A stretch of 64,000 bases of DNA from Macrophomina tecta (lineage: Eukaryota > Ascomycota > Dothideomycetes > Botryosphaeriales > Botryosphaeriaceae): positions 248,001 to 312,000 of the forward strand of contig JAKSGN010000010.1 of the NCBI GenBank assembly GCA_024180945.1, in the 5' to 3' direction. The notes beneath the pieces are model-generated. The model ran no database searches. It saw only the letters and a program-made list of their open reading frames with translations, and was not told the origin of the DNA. Shown one piece after another: positions 53,565-64,000 of this stretch. The translations under genes and the position numbers were made by a program. Positions within the stretch are counted from its first letter, which is position 1, and every line of letters starts with the position of its first letter.

Positions 53565-56500
53565 ATTTTAGCTGGTCGAACCTAGCAGATTGACGTTTTG
53601 TCTCCAGCGACTAGGCAAAGCCATGAATTTACACTCTCCTTCATTGTAGTACCTCGCGAACCGACCAGCTTTTAAGCCCACATCGTCTTGAACTTCTCAT
53701 TGAACTCGCCAGAGAGCCTCTTGAAGCCTTCAAACACGTCAAGCAAACTGCCATTTCCCACGTCCTCCCACGCAGGATCCTTCAGCCCTTCGTCCGAACG
53801 ACCGTTCGTTAAGCCGGAGTCAGTCTTCGCCGGTCTATCGGAGCCGTCATCCTCGTCGATATCGTCGTCCCAGCTGTTCGCAACATCCTTCTTGCGGGTC
53901 CCCTTGGGGTGCGCAGGCAATGTATTTTCCGATTCGGCGGGCGAGGCCTCGCAGAGGCTGTCCTCGACTTGCTCCTCGTGGGCGTCGCCTTCACCCGCTG
54001 CGTCCAGAATGTTAGACTCGCCCTCCGCGTCATGCTGGATGAAGTTCGTCAGGCTGGTGATGATGGTTGCCAGGATCATGGAGAAGTCGTTCAGCACGAA
54101 CCAGATGTCGCCCTTGCGGATTTTGTTCGCGTTGACCAGAGCTGTTATGTCTCCATGCTTGAAGAAGTCAAAGAGATAGGCGTTGAGAGGGAGCTCTGTA
54201 TCAAGCGGGATATGAGGAATAACGGCTTCCTCAAGGAACACTCCGGCACGCACGGTGCGGCAGAGCTCCGATATGGTTTGGAAATTGTCACCATGACCAG
54301 ACAAAGCAACGAAGTGTGAACGAATCGTTGGAACCGGCGCGTGCAGATCTCCGCTCTTGCCTCCGAACTTGATGCGTGATAAAGGAAGAAAGCAATCATC
54401 CTCTTTCACATGCTGCTCAACAAACGTTCGGACATAGGTGCTGAAAATGCCGAGGGTCTCTTGGTTGTGTTGCTGCAGGATTGCAGCCGCATCGTCAGGC
54501 AGAGGAGGTAGAAAGACACCGGAAGGCGACTGCTTGACAACCTCTTCGACGAACTCTCTGTCAACCTGGCGGCAATATCGCCTACCGAAGATGTGAGAAA
54601 GAACAACCATTAGCGTGCGAAGGATCCTCTCGGTGGTCTCCGGCTTTCGACGTATGCCGGCGCATAACTGGTGGAAGTATCCCTCTTTCAGCAGCGCGTG
54701 GAAGGCGAAGTTCGAACTCTCCGTGTAGTACAGGTGTGACACGCAGCCTGCAAAATTCAGCGGCGCTCCAGCCTGGTCAAGCAAGAACTGTCTCCGCAGG
54801 TATTCGAGAGAGAACCGGAGATGGTGCAGAACTGTCATCCGCGATTCATCACCGCCGAGATAGACACGAGGCTGAGATAGCAAGGCGTCGACGGAGCGGA
54901 CAGAGAATGCTGAATGCTTCGACTCGGAGAGTAGGGTGCATAGCCTGAGAACCAGTGTGGTGGTGATGGGGAAATGGCCGGTCAGATCCGGCAGTCGGGA
55001 ACTAAGTAAGCGGCAGACCTTTGACACGGGGATGCCATGGAAGACGACATTGCCCAGCACGTCGAATCCTCGACGTCCGGCACGACCAGCCGCCTGGCGG
55101 AAATTGAGAGCCGTGAGGAATACTGAATCGCCACAAAAGACCACCGTCTTGCAGGGCATGTTGATTCCCAGGGCCAGTGTGCCGGTGGCAACGACGACGC
55201 GTAAGAAGCCCTTTCTGAAGAGAAGTTCGACCACATGGCGGTATTTCCGGTTCATACCCGCGTGGTGGACCGCAATGCCCCGGTAAAGTGCCTCAATCAA
55301 CCAGCTCGAAACACCACGCCAATTCAGCTCTTCAGCATACTCGTCCGATTCGGATGGCTGAAGCTTCGTCCGGTCCATGAAGTGGAATCCATCGATTGGT
55401 GCGTTCGGGTCGAAGCTCTCCCAGGTGTCGACCTCCGCGGAAGCGGCTTCTCTGTCCAGTTCGGCTTTGCTCATCCCATTTTCACGCAAATTAGCTGCCT
55501 TTTTCCCGGCGCTTTTCTTGGCATGCTCTTCCTGATTTTCTTCCAGGTTTCCCAAGCCGCCATCTTCTTCTCCCATGACGGTGATGATTCCTTCCACTTC
55601 CTCTCTGAGCTTTTCAACGTGTCCAGGACATTGCGGCATATCTTTTCGCACCCGCTGCGGTCGTAGTTGAACAGGATGGCCGGAAGCGCAGATTGCTCAT
55701 GCAGGTGGCAGAGCAATGGAAGAACTGTTGCAACCAGATCCTGGCCATCCAAGTCATCTTCTGCTTCGATATTGTACAAGTCCCGGCCGAGGTCTTGCAC
55801 AACGGCGTCAAACGGAGAGCTGTAATCTTCCATCCACTGGCTCAACAAGTGCTTCAGGGACTGGCCCCAAGTGATAATGTCGGCTTGACCAATGACTGCG
55901 GGCAAGGCCGTACTAGGACTAAGTGAATCATCAACCTTGTACGCATCTCTCTCGTGGGCTTTCATGGCCTGCCAAAGAGTGTAGCAGTCGCGGCCTTCAA
56001 GCGAGAAATCTTCCGGAATTCCGCGGGACCTGGACGCCTCATCAGCATGTGTTACAGGAAAGAAAAAGGAGGGGGGAGAGAAGAAAAAAGAGGAGGGGTG
56101 GTTTTGCTATGAGAAGTTGAATAATCCGGACGGCTTATTACAACAGCTCTCCCAATCTCTTCCGAATTTTCCCTCAGGATGAATGCTTCGACTCTCCATA
56201 TGGTGAACGTATTTGGAATCAGAACGCAGCACACATACCTGTTGAGCAAGCTTGCAACCGGGTGGACAAACTGAAAGCCAGCCCCATTGTCGAGACCTAC
56301 TTGTGGAAGCAACGATGACTTCGGAAGTCCGGTGAAGGTGAACTTTTTGGGGGGAGTGTAGACGAATTTTCGCAGATCCGAGAAGCGGTGTGAATGGCGG
56401 ACCATGATCAGCTCGTGCCCAATGGCCTTCTGTGCCGATGCTAGCCAGCTGTAGAACTCCTCAGGGTTTCCGACGGTTGCGGACAACGCAATGATTGGGC

Positions 56501-58719
56501 AAGGCGCAAGCAGCAGCAGCTGTTCCCACACAATGCCATCTTCAGCCTGACCAATGCAGTGGACTTCGTCGAAAATGACGCGCTTGATCCTCGCTGACCA
56601 GGAGTCCGCGTTTGCGGGAGCCAAGAGCATTATCTGCAAGATGTGAGGAACAGTCACGAGGACCTGGCAGCCGGTGGCGCTGTTGACGCGGTAGTCACGG
56701 GTGTGAATGCCCCAGACGGACTTGCCAGCGTGCTTGTACGATTTGGAGAAACGAGCTTGGATCTCGGCGGCGATCTGGTTGACGAGGGCCTTGGTTGGCG
56801 CGACATACACGAGGACGCCCTCATCTGACTCTTCAAGGACCTTCTTCATGGCGTAGAAAGAGATGAAAGTTTTACCTATTCTGTCAGATACGTGGGTGAA
56901 CGCATGCTCGGGGAAGGGGCATACCAGCACTCGTGGGAGCCACCACGAAAAGGCTTTTGTCGGAGTCGATGACATCCAAGACTCTCCGTTGCCATCCGTC
57001 TGGGAGAAAGGGCACACGGTCATCGGGCGCAGAATCCATCTTACAGTCGAAGTACGGACCGCAGTGGAGGAGCTGGAAAATTTTTGACGGTAAAGGTATA
57101 GCCATGCCGGCAGTCTTGTTCTGGTGCACTGCAAACTCAAATGGCAGCTTTCGGTCTGCAATTGCAGCATCAGCAATAGAGAATGGCAGCCCGAGGGAGT
57201 CGGCGGTGTGCTGAAGCTTGCATACCACGGTCATCGTGGTACCAGCCATATTGCTCAGGCGAGCGACGGAGTCCCATATCTTAGCGGCAAGCCCATAGTC
57301 GGGAGCCTTCGGTTTGGTCGTGATCGATGATTTCCAGAGAATGAGCAAGCAACTCAGAGCGTACAGCTCTACTTCGGCCCCTACCACATCCCGCTTGACA
57401 CCCTGAAGGGAGTGCAGGTATTGCACAGCTTTGGAATGGCGAACGGACGGATCAGGCACCCGGTCGATATCTTGACACACGAGATGCCAGGAATTTACCA
57501 CCTTGGAAGCGTTCAACGTATCCTTCTTGTCTTTGTCCGCGGCAATCTTGTCCATGATGGCCTGCTTCTTGCTCGGCTGCTTGTGCTTTCCACCGCCTGC
57601 CTTCGCGGCCTGTCGAGACTGCTGATTGCCTTTGTTTGATTGCGATTTAGCGGGCGTTTTGGCGCTCTCCAGCACAATTATCTCGGGCTCGAGAGCTTTC
57701 CCGACGGCGTTGGTCAGACTGGCAGCATATGCCATCATCTCGGCCATGAACCGTTGATCGCGGCGGCGTGCGAAGAAAGAAGAACGTTCTTTGGTCGCTA
57801 TGGCAGTCCTACGATTCAGAGGGCGCTTTGCATTGTGCCAGTGTGTCAACTCGCGGAACGTTTTCGTACTGCTTTCCGTCATTCGTTGGGGGGCGCTAAC
57901 ATCGATATCGAGCTTGACTGGACGGAGGTGTTCGTCCAATACGCGGTCGCTGAATGGAAGTAACTTGGAGTAGGGACGCGACAACTCTCCGTTGCTCTGC
58001 TTGAACTCCAGCTTCGGGTGATGGTACTGCTGGAGCGGTTGACTGCCAGCTATCAGGGCTGCCAGATTCGTCAATGATTCAAGGACGCTTCGAGACTCTT
58101 CGTTCAGTTGCCAGCTCGACTCCTTGCCCAGAATGGTGCTGAAGAGCCTACCGTCTACCAGGTCGGCAATGTCAGTCAAGACATCAGCTTTGTCGGTGAA
58201 GGCTTTCCACGAAGGTGACTTCATGATGTCGAGAGCGACCTTAGCGAACCGCCTCAAGAAGTATTGGGACTCCCTCATATCCAGGGATATTGCAGCAGAG
58301 CGGCTGCCGAGTTGGATCTGGCCTTGGAGCACAGCGTGGGTGAGGAAGGCTGCAACATGCTCGCTGGGCACGGCTTCGGTGGACAGGAGAATTCCAGCGG
58401 CCGTTGCCACGAAATAAAGACGTTCCGACAACTCCAGCTGCGCAGCTGCGTGGTATGCAGGGTGGCAATCAATTCAATAATATTGACGGTCAATCAATAT
58501 TGACCAATGTCTTGGCAATCAATCAATCAACTGAGGTCTGTCATTTTCGTCAATCAATCAATTGCTCCGGGCCAGTTGATTGACGATATTGATTGACGGC
58601 TTACCTTGTATAGAAAGCAGCTTTGATGATCATCTCGCTCTTGTGGCGCTCAAGCCACGTCAGGCTAGCCTTTTATCTGATACACTCTTGGCACACAACG
58701 TGTCGGGCACATTCTCTTG

Positions 58720-58740
58720 GCAGCTAGTATATAAACGCTC
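58720..58740 (+). promoter_or_regulatory. TATA box of the hAT transposase
   Basis: AGTATATAAACG about 100 bp upstream of the transposase ATG at 58834. Confidence 0.55.
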
Positions 58741-58833
58741 TCTCAGAATGGCTAGAAGGGACAGCTGAATCTGCTCTTTCAGATCCGTTCTACATTTTCT
58801 CAGCAGCTCAGCAGCAACTCTCCCACTATCAAG

Positions 58834-61058
58834 ATGGACTCTAGCAACGATCAACACTCTGTTTTAAGCCTCTCTAGCGCGCCCACTAGCCTCTTTTCCT
58901 CTCAACAGGACTCAGATCCTGCGCAACCCACCAATCTTGCCGTTGATGGCCGAGGACCTGTACGCGAAGGGTGGGAGTACTTCCCATGGCAGAAATTCCG
59001 TGGATATCATGTCACAGAGTCAAAGCAGCGCAGCGGGTGGACTTGGGAGCACGCATATGACATTGAGGACGTAGAAGGGCGTACCCGCTGGGTCTGTATG
59101 TACTGCGTGCACAAGAAAGCCCACAAACCAGCTAGCTTCGCTGCTGCTGGCACTGATAATCAGGCAAGGCACCTGGTGACTGAGCACAAGGTTGAGGATC
59201 CTACAGGGAAGCGTCACGTCAAACGGGCCAAGATTTCAGTTGCTCAGCGGCTTGGACTGGATACGAATAGGCCTTCAGAGCAGGCTATTGTCAATCGCCT
59301 TGTCACATCATTCAATCCGGCGTACTTCCAGCAACTACTCACTGATTGGGTCTCATCCGATAACATTCCTTTCCGCAAGCTTGAAAGCGAGAGATTCAGG
59401 CGCGTTCTTAGCTATTTGAATCCTGCAGTAACGTCTACTGGCAGCCTTCCAACACACTCTACTGTTCGTAAATGGCTACTTGATGAATTCAACCGCCATA
59501 AAGGGATCGTTGCTGAGCTTCTTCAGAGCTCACCTGGCCTTATACACCTTGCCTTTGACGGCTGGACGTCGTGTAATCACCTCTCTCTACTCGGTATTAA
59601 CGTCTTCTTCCTTACGTTCTCTGGCACGCTTCGCAAGTTCCTTATTGGCCTCCCACACGCCGAAGGACGGCATACTGGTGACAGCCTTGCGGAAGAGGTA
59701 GCCCAGATAATTATGGAATGGGGCATTGGAGGGCAACTTGGCTACTTTGTCACGGATAACGCGTCAAACAACGACACGTGCATGGACGCGCTAGCTGAAG
59801 AGTTTGGCTTCAATCACAAGCACCGCCGCTTGCGCTGCATTGGCCATATCATAAACCTGGTAGTCCGCCAGATCCTCTTTGGCAAGGAAGCTGACGCGTT
59901 CGAGAACGACTGCGCTCAGCCAAAGGAGCTACTCGCTGAGCTCCTACTCTGGCGCAAGAAGGGCCCTATCGGCAAGCTTCACAATATCGTCCACTGGATT
60001 CAGCGCTCAAACCTTGTCTATCAGAGACTGCACCAACTTCAGCGGAACGAGCAAGCGTTGACTGGCGAAAACGGCCCTACCTACGAGGTTATAGAAGATA
60101 ATGCGACACGATGGAACTCTACCTCCGCCATGATTGAGCGCGCAATCAAGCTACAGTCAGTCATTGACGCCCTCGTCCTCCACGAAGTTCAAGAATGGGA
60201 TAAATACGTCAAGCCTCGCACTGCTAGTAGGACTCAGCCAATGCCAGCTAAGACAAAGAACAAGCCGGCAATCGTGGATGATTATCTAACCTCAGATGAT
60301 TGGGCAACTCTTGCTGAATATCACTCCATCTTGAAGCCTTTTCATGAAGTCACAATCAGGCTACAAGCCAACCCAACTAGTGGTAGGTTTGGCGGCTTAT
60401 GGGAAGTCCTTCCATGCATGGAGTACCTGTTGAACAAGCTGGAGGAGGTCAAGATCCGCACAGATCAGTATCCTGACTCTCACTTCAAGGTGAACATCAA
60501 TTTGGGGTGGGCTAAGCTAGATGAGTACTATCAGCTCCTTGATGATACTCCAGCTTACGTCGCAGCTTGCGCCCTTCACCCTGCCTACCGCTGGGAGTGG
60601 ATTGAGGATCAGTGGGCATTCAAGAAGAGCTGGATCAAGAAGGCAAAGGCAGCTGTTCTAAAGCTCTGGAAGGATGAGTATCAGTCAATTGCTATTGCTG
60701 AGGACCCACAGCTACCGCAGAAGCGTAAACGCGAACATCTCAGCGAATTTGACAGCTGGCTTGCTGCCTCCAGGAGGACCAAGCATCTAGATCTGACCGA
60801 GGATGAGTACACCTACTGGCAGCTCGATACCTCTCCTACAGATGACGCAGTCACCAATCCAGTTGATTACTGGATACTACGCCGCCAGCAATACCCCGCC
60901 TATCACGTATGGCTCTGGACCTCTTTTCTATACCGGCAATGTCGGCAGAGGTGGAGAGGATATTCAGTTTGGCAGGACAAATGGTGACGCCATTGCGCAA
61001 TAGGCTGGAGGCCAATACTATAGCAGTTGGGCAGATACTACGCTCATGGAACGCATAA
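58834..61058 (+). pseudogene. hAT transposase, single-base frameshift in the dimerisation domain
   Basis: The open frame of 717 codons starts with a BED-type zinc finger (RWVCMYCVHKKAHKPASF ... NQARHLVTEH, residues about 85-125). The RNase H-like catalytic region follows: GLIHLAFDGWTSCNHLSLLG, GYFVTDNASNNDTCMDALAE, LRCIGHIINLVVRQIL and DNATRWNST. Near 60895 the frame breaks in a run of four Cs (QQYPAYHVWLW). Adding one base there restores the hAT C-terminal dimerisation motif MALDLFSIPAMSAEVERIFS, continuing to LRSWNA and a stop at 61058. The defect is either a real 1-bp deletion or a homopolymer error. Everything else appears intact. Confidence 0.9.
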
Positions 61059-62255
61059 GGCATCATTGAAAGAAGTTGAGGACTCTATACACGCGGGAGT
61101 AGCTATAGCTAGCAAGAGTTAGCTAGATTGTATGGCTATCAATCTCAACACTATGCCAAGCATCACGAGATTTTGCTACGTGAACCGTGTGTCAATCAAT
61201 TCAATTCAATCAATATCAACACCTTATTGATCAATCAATTTGACCTTATTGGAAAATCCTATCAATCAATCAATCTGGACCCGATATTGACGTTGATTGA
61301 ATTGATTGCCACCCTGGTGGTATGTGGACAGGGTCTCGTACTTCTGAAGATCAAAAACCTCAAGGTGTTGGTCATCGTCCGGATCAGTGCCGGTGCACGT
61401 CTCTGATGCAGGTAGCGTGGGTACATTCATTTTGGCTGTGCCCTCGATGACAGCGGTGATGACCTATGGTGCTGAAGTCAGTATGGGCCTGCAGAAAGAC
61501 TACTTGTGCAGGCAGCTGAAACATTCGTCAGAACGGGTATGGTATGATCCTCCTTGAACTTCTGCATCTGGATGAACGTTCCAACTACACACGTCTAATG
61601 GCTTACCTTAGTATCTCTCCATTCCAACCCGTTGATTAAGGCCACATTGTAGCCTTGGGTGATGATGGCGCAAATGGCAAGACGAAGAGCGGTCTTATCG
61701 CGGGCATGTTCAGGACAGTCGCAAGCGTCGGCGGCGCCGTCGTTCATCATGATGAACATGTAGCCATTGCCTGCTAGTGCGGCCTCGAAGGTGGAGCTGC
61801 TGAGGGAGGAGAAGACCAGAATGCGGATCGGAGAGGACACGCGGGCCAGATTGACTTGCAGATGGCGGAGGATGACGGCACGCGCAAGGAGGAACTTGGC
61901 CCTCTGGTCGTCACTGGCATGAGAGGGAACGCAGAGGTGGCCATGATGTTCGAAGAAGGCGAGGTGGAAATTGCAGTTGCGGCGGTCGAGGCTGTGAAGG
62001 AAGCACTCGACCAGCCAGACGGCGTGCAACATTTGGAAGCCGTCTGCGGGTGTCAGCGAAGCGCATTAAAGACAGGGAGAAACACCGACCTTGGAAGTCC
62101 AGATTGTTGTCGGAAAAGCAGTGGAGGAGGAGCGAATCGCCCTCGACCAGGAACGGCTCACTGCCAGCATAGTCGCCAACGAGGTCGACGCGGCGCGAGA
62201 ACAGCTTGCCGTAGAATTCGCCCCAATGGGGCGGTTGCGGGGCATTGGAGCTCAT

Positions 62256-63208
62256 GGCAGCGGGTACAGGTCAATGTTCTGGAGCGAGCGGGCGGCGATG
62301 AGAGGAAGAGCAGGTAAGCTGACTGAGGAGGAGTGGGGAGGGAGGACGGAAGACTGATGGAGGTAATGCCGCCGACGGAGGAGACGTGAACCCTTAATTG
62401 AGCATCTCCTCCCACACACCGCACTCCCCAGGCAGCAGCGCACCCAGCACGCTGAGCCTCATTAGAGTAGGGCGGCAAGCTGCGGCGCGGTACGTGTGCT
62501 GCGCCGCGTGGCGCATGCGAGGCCATTGTGTGCGTGTGGCCGAGCTGGGAGGCAGCAGCGCGCACACTTGGACATGGGCGCCGATATCACGGCCCCGGGG
62601 TTCATCGGTTCCTTAAAGCGAAGAGCTGGGAGGCAGGAGCTTCGCCTTCATCTAGCGCAGACGGTGATCGCGCAATGTGTAGTCTGGCCCTCTCAACATT
62701 CACTCAACTTTTCACAGCACCACTTCCAGCTGCTACCTAACTGGTATGTACCACTTGTATATCTCTACTTCTATGCCGTAGTAGCTGCTAACATCTATAT
62801 AGCATGTATCTCCTCCAGTTACCCGGGCTTGCGCTATAGCACCTCCAATTTCTCGCTAAATCTATCCCTACTCAATAGCCTACGAAGGAGGCGTGACGCG
62901 CTCCTAGTCGAATTTACAAGCCGTTACGGGATGCAGCAGCATACACTGCTAACCATCAAGCACACGCCCGTCTCCGAATACTTAATACTGCTGATTGTAG
63001 TTGTCTCGCGCGTCTTGCGCGCGATATGGGATGCTAGTATTTGCAGATAAAGTTACTAGAATATTTACTGGAGTAGTCAGCATTGTAGAGGCTCTCCAGA
63101 CATCTAATTAGATAAAATGGTCAAGGAGCTTAGGCCAATTAAATCATACGTCGTTGCAGAGCAAAATACATTTTTGTCGTGGTGTAATCGAGGTTCGAAT
63201 ATAACGTA
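62256..63208. other. Intergenic, helicase upstream region
   Basis: GC-rich just upstream of the helicase ATG (probable promoter), then mixed sequence without recognised genes. A 184-codon open stretch at 62496-63050 shows no domain and is not called. Confidence 0.4.
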
Positions 63209-64000
63209 TCCCACAAGCGAGCGGACCACCCAAGCGAGCGGACCACCCCATCAAAGCTCAATCGCTTTAAGTACGAATAACTCCACAACGCCTTGGATAA
63301 TTAACTATCTATAATAGAGAGCCTATTCTATAGTAGTTTGCGCATCTTTTTGACATGTGCGAGAGTTGTGACCAGGCTCACCGCATTGCCCACATCGCCG
63401 TCGCTTCGTCGCAGGCCCATCCGATTGCGCACCACCTTCGCGCGTTTCCGTCGAGATCTGCTGGTTAACAGCATTTTTATCGACTAAATCCTGCCCAGCT
63501 TGAATCGTTAGCGTCCCGCGCTTCTGAATACGCTTCTTTTGGCGTTTTTTGCGTCCCGTTGCGGCCTCATTTGCCTTTTGAAGGTGTGCGACCTCGGCCC
63601 GTAAAAGCGCGTTCTCGTGCGCCATCATTGAAGCTCCCTTTATAAGGGTAGTAAACGCGTCATTAATCGGCGTTGGTGAGCTACCCTGATGCCTTGCAAT
63701 CTTGCCCCGAATAAGCTCAGTTTGAGACGCTAATTCGGCTGGGTTGTGTGGTGTTTGGGAGTCCCAACTTGCGACCTCTGGGAGGGTAGGCGTTGGTGTC
63801 CGAATTTTAACATCAAGCTTCGAAAGCACCGCTTCTGGATCGAATGGAACTAATCCAGCGCCTCGGAATGCAGATATGATATACTCCTTCGTAAAAGCGG
63901 CTTCAAATGCCGCTTTAAATGCTGGCAAAAACTCGAGTTTCGTGATATGGTTGATATGCGACCGTATTAAGTCTTCGATCTGCTTTCCGTACGCCTTCTT
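63209..64000 (-). mobile_element. Fot-like family 2 element, runs off the window
   Basis: The terminus TCCCACAAGCGAGCGG with its tandem second unit begins after TA at 63207-63208. The transposase lies inward on the minus strand. This is the fullest copy of the family in the window, but its other end is beyond 64000. Confidence 0.8.
63323..64000 (-). CDS. Fot/pogo-type transposase, C-terminal part (partial)
   Basis: The frame is open from the window edge to the stop at 63323. It reads KKAYGKQIEDLIRSHINHIT at the edge, then AFTKEYIISAFRGAGLVPFD, the post-DDE segment common to Fot/pogo transposases. A Lys/Arg-rich stretch (RKKRQKKRIQKRGTL) and the CCHC knuckle CGQCGEPGHNSRTC follow. No stop interrupts the visible 226 codons, so this copy may be less decayed than the one at 3394. 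The DDE core would lie to the right, outside the window. Confidence 0.8.
   Translation of the reverse strand, partial: KKAYGKQIEDLIRSHINHITKLEFLPAFKAAFEAAFTKEYIISAFRGAGLVPFDPEAVLSKLDVKIRTPTPTLPEVASWDSQTPHNPAELASQTELIRGKIARHQGSSPTPINDAFTTLIKGASMMAHENALLRAEVAHLQKANEAATGRKKRQKKRIQKRGTLTIQAGQDLVDKNAVNQQISTETREGGAQSDGPATKRRRCGQCGEPGHNSRTCQKDAQTTIE

Larger units (their letters stand above)
58458..61316 (+). mobile_element. hAT transposon (2859 bp) with perfect 8-bp duplication
   Basis: Ends CAGGGTGGCAATCAATTCAA and, on the right, ATTGAATTGATTGCCACCCTG-type inverted repeats. It is flanked by GTGGTATG at 58450-58457 and 61317-61324. Both subterminal regions are packed with CAATCAAT/TTGATTGA motifs. 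It encodes one hAT transposase on the plus strand and sits in a coding exon of the helicase gene. Confidence 0.97.
53672..62255 (-). pseudogene. DDX60-like DExH-box helicase gene disrupted by a hAT insertion
   Basis: Exons 62255-62090, 62043-61607, 61463 to 56925 (interrupted), 56875-56239 and 56029-53672. The N-terminus (FSRRVDLVGDYAGSEPFLVE, GDSLLLHCFSD, RRNCNFHLAFFEHHGHLCVP, INGLEWRDTKVITAVIEGT) matches DDX60-type proteins. The helicase core has Walker A APTSAGKTF spanning an intron, [10 protein letters not shown], the box [46 protein letters not shown] and RQAAGRAGRRG. A long acidic C-terminal tail ends in FNEKFKTMWA. Family members are SKI2-related RNA helicases linked in animals to antiviral RNA sensing; the fungal role is unclear. 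The coding exon is broken by the hAT element, with frame restored if the element and one duplicate are removed. A second defect is a missing base in or near the A-run around 55495-55530, between KKIRKSMPRK and KKAANLRENGMSKAE. Confidence 0.88.

Noticed and set aside
58458..61316. CAATCAAT repeats considered as a CRISPR-like or satellite array
   Set aside because: The motifs are short, irregularly spaced, in both orientations and confined to the ends of a hAT element.

Overview
This window comes from a filamentous ascomycete (Pezizomycotina) genome. The host genes are split by short GT-AG introns (about 45-150 bp) and belong to families typical of that group: a HET-domain protein, a SAT4/rhodopsin-like membrane protein, fungal tetraspanin 3, a 2EXR-like protein, a DDX60-like DExH helicase and C2H2 fingers. 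The repeats are Fot/pogo, Tc1-mariner, hAT, Tad-type LINE and Ty1/copia elements. Many of them carry nonsense changes of the CAA/CAG-to-TAA/TAG or TGG-to-TAG kind expected from repeat-induced point mutation (RIP). I cannot name the species.

Layout. 0.2-2.9 kb: an FAD monooxygenase (-) and a YbjQ/UPF0145 protein (+), divergent. 3.2-5.1 kb: a terminal scrap of one Fot-like family abutting a decayed Fot/pogo element. 5.2-7.1 kb: a SAT4-like membrane protein gene carrying a solo copia LTR. 8.1-11.5 kb: an intact HET-domain gene facing a ruined protein-kinase gene. 13.6-15.5 kb: a complete Fot1-type element killed by three stop codons. 15.6-26.7 kb: a three-layer nest, in which a DUF3435 (Starship-captain-like tyrosine recombinase) relic abuts a Tad-like LINE that is itself split by a young, apparently intact copia element with identical LTRs. 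27.3-28.9 kb: the 5' part of a second copia element. 29.6-31 kb: a hexapeptide acetyltransferase. 31-34.5 kb: gene-poor, with two TA-flanked MITE-like hairpins. 34.5-40.2 kb: a second, decayed LINE. 41-46.3 kb: small host genes (Ifi-6-16 family, an unknown protein with an inverted repeat at its end, a DUF7587-like fragment, a C2H2 finger protein). 46.5-48.7 kb: a possible solo LTR and a Tc1-mariner element. 49.2-52.3 kb: tetraspanin and a 2EXR-like gene. 53.2 kb: a Fot-like scrap. 53.7-62.3 kb: a DDX60-like helicase gene disrupted by a 2.86-kb hAT element with a perfect 8-bp duplication. 63.2 kb to the end: a further Fot-like element running off the window.

The host genes do not form a pathway or cluster. 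The main story is layered transposon insertion into genes and into older transposons, and the nesting gives a relative order of events. I did not find a clearly new multi-gene system. The points most worth following are the young copia element with a half-tRNA-Met primer site and tRNA-like sequence in its 3' region, the DUF3435 relic, the hAT-disrupted helicase and the pair of hairpin MITEs. Several host genes differ from an open frame by a single base, often in a homopolymer, so assembly error should be excluded before calling them dead.
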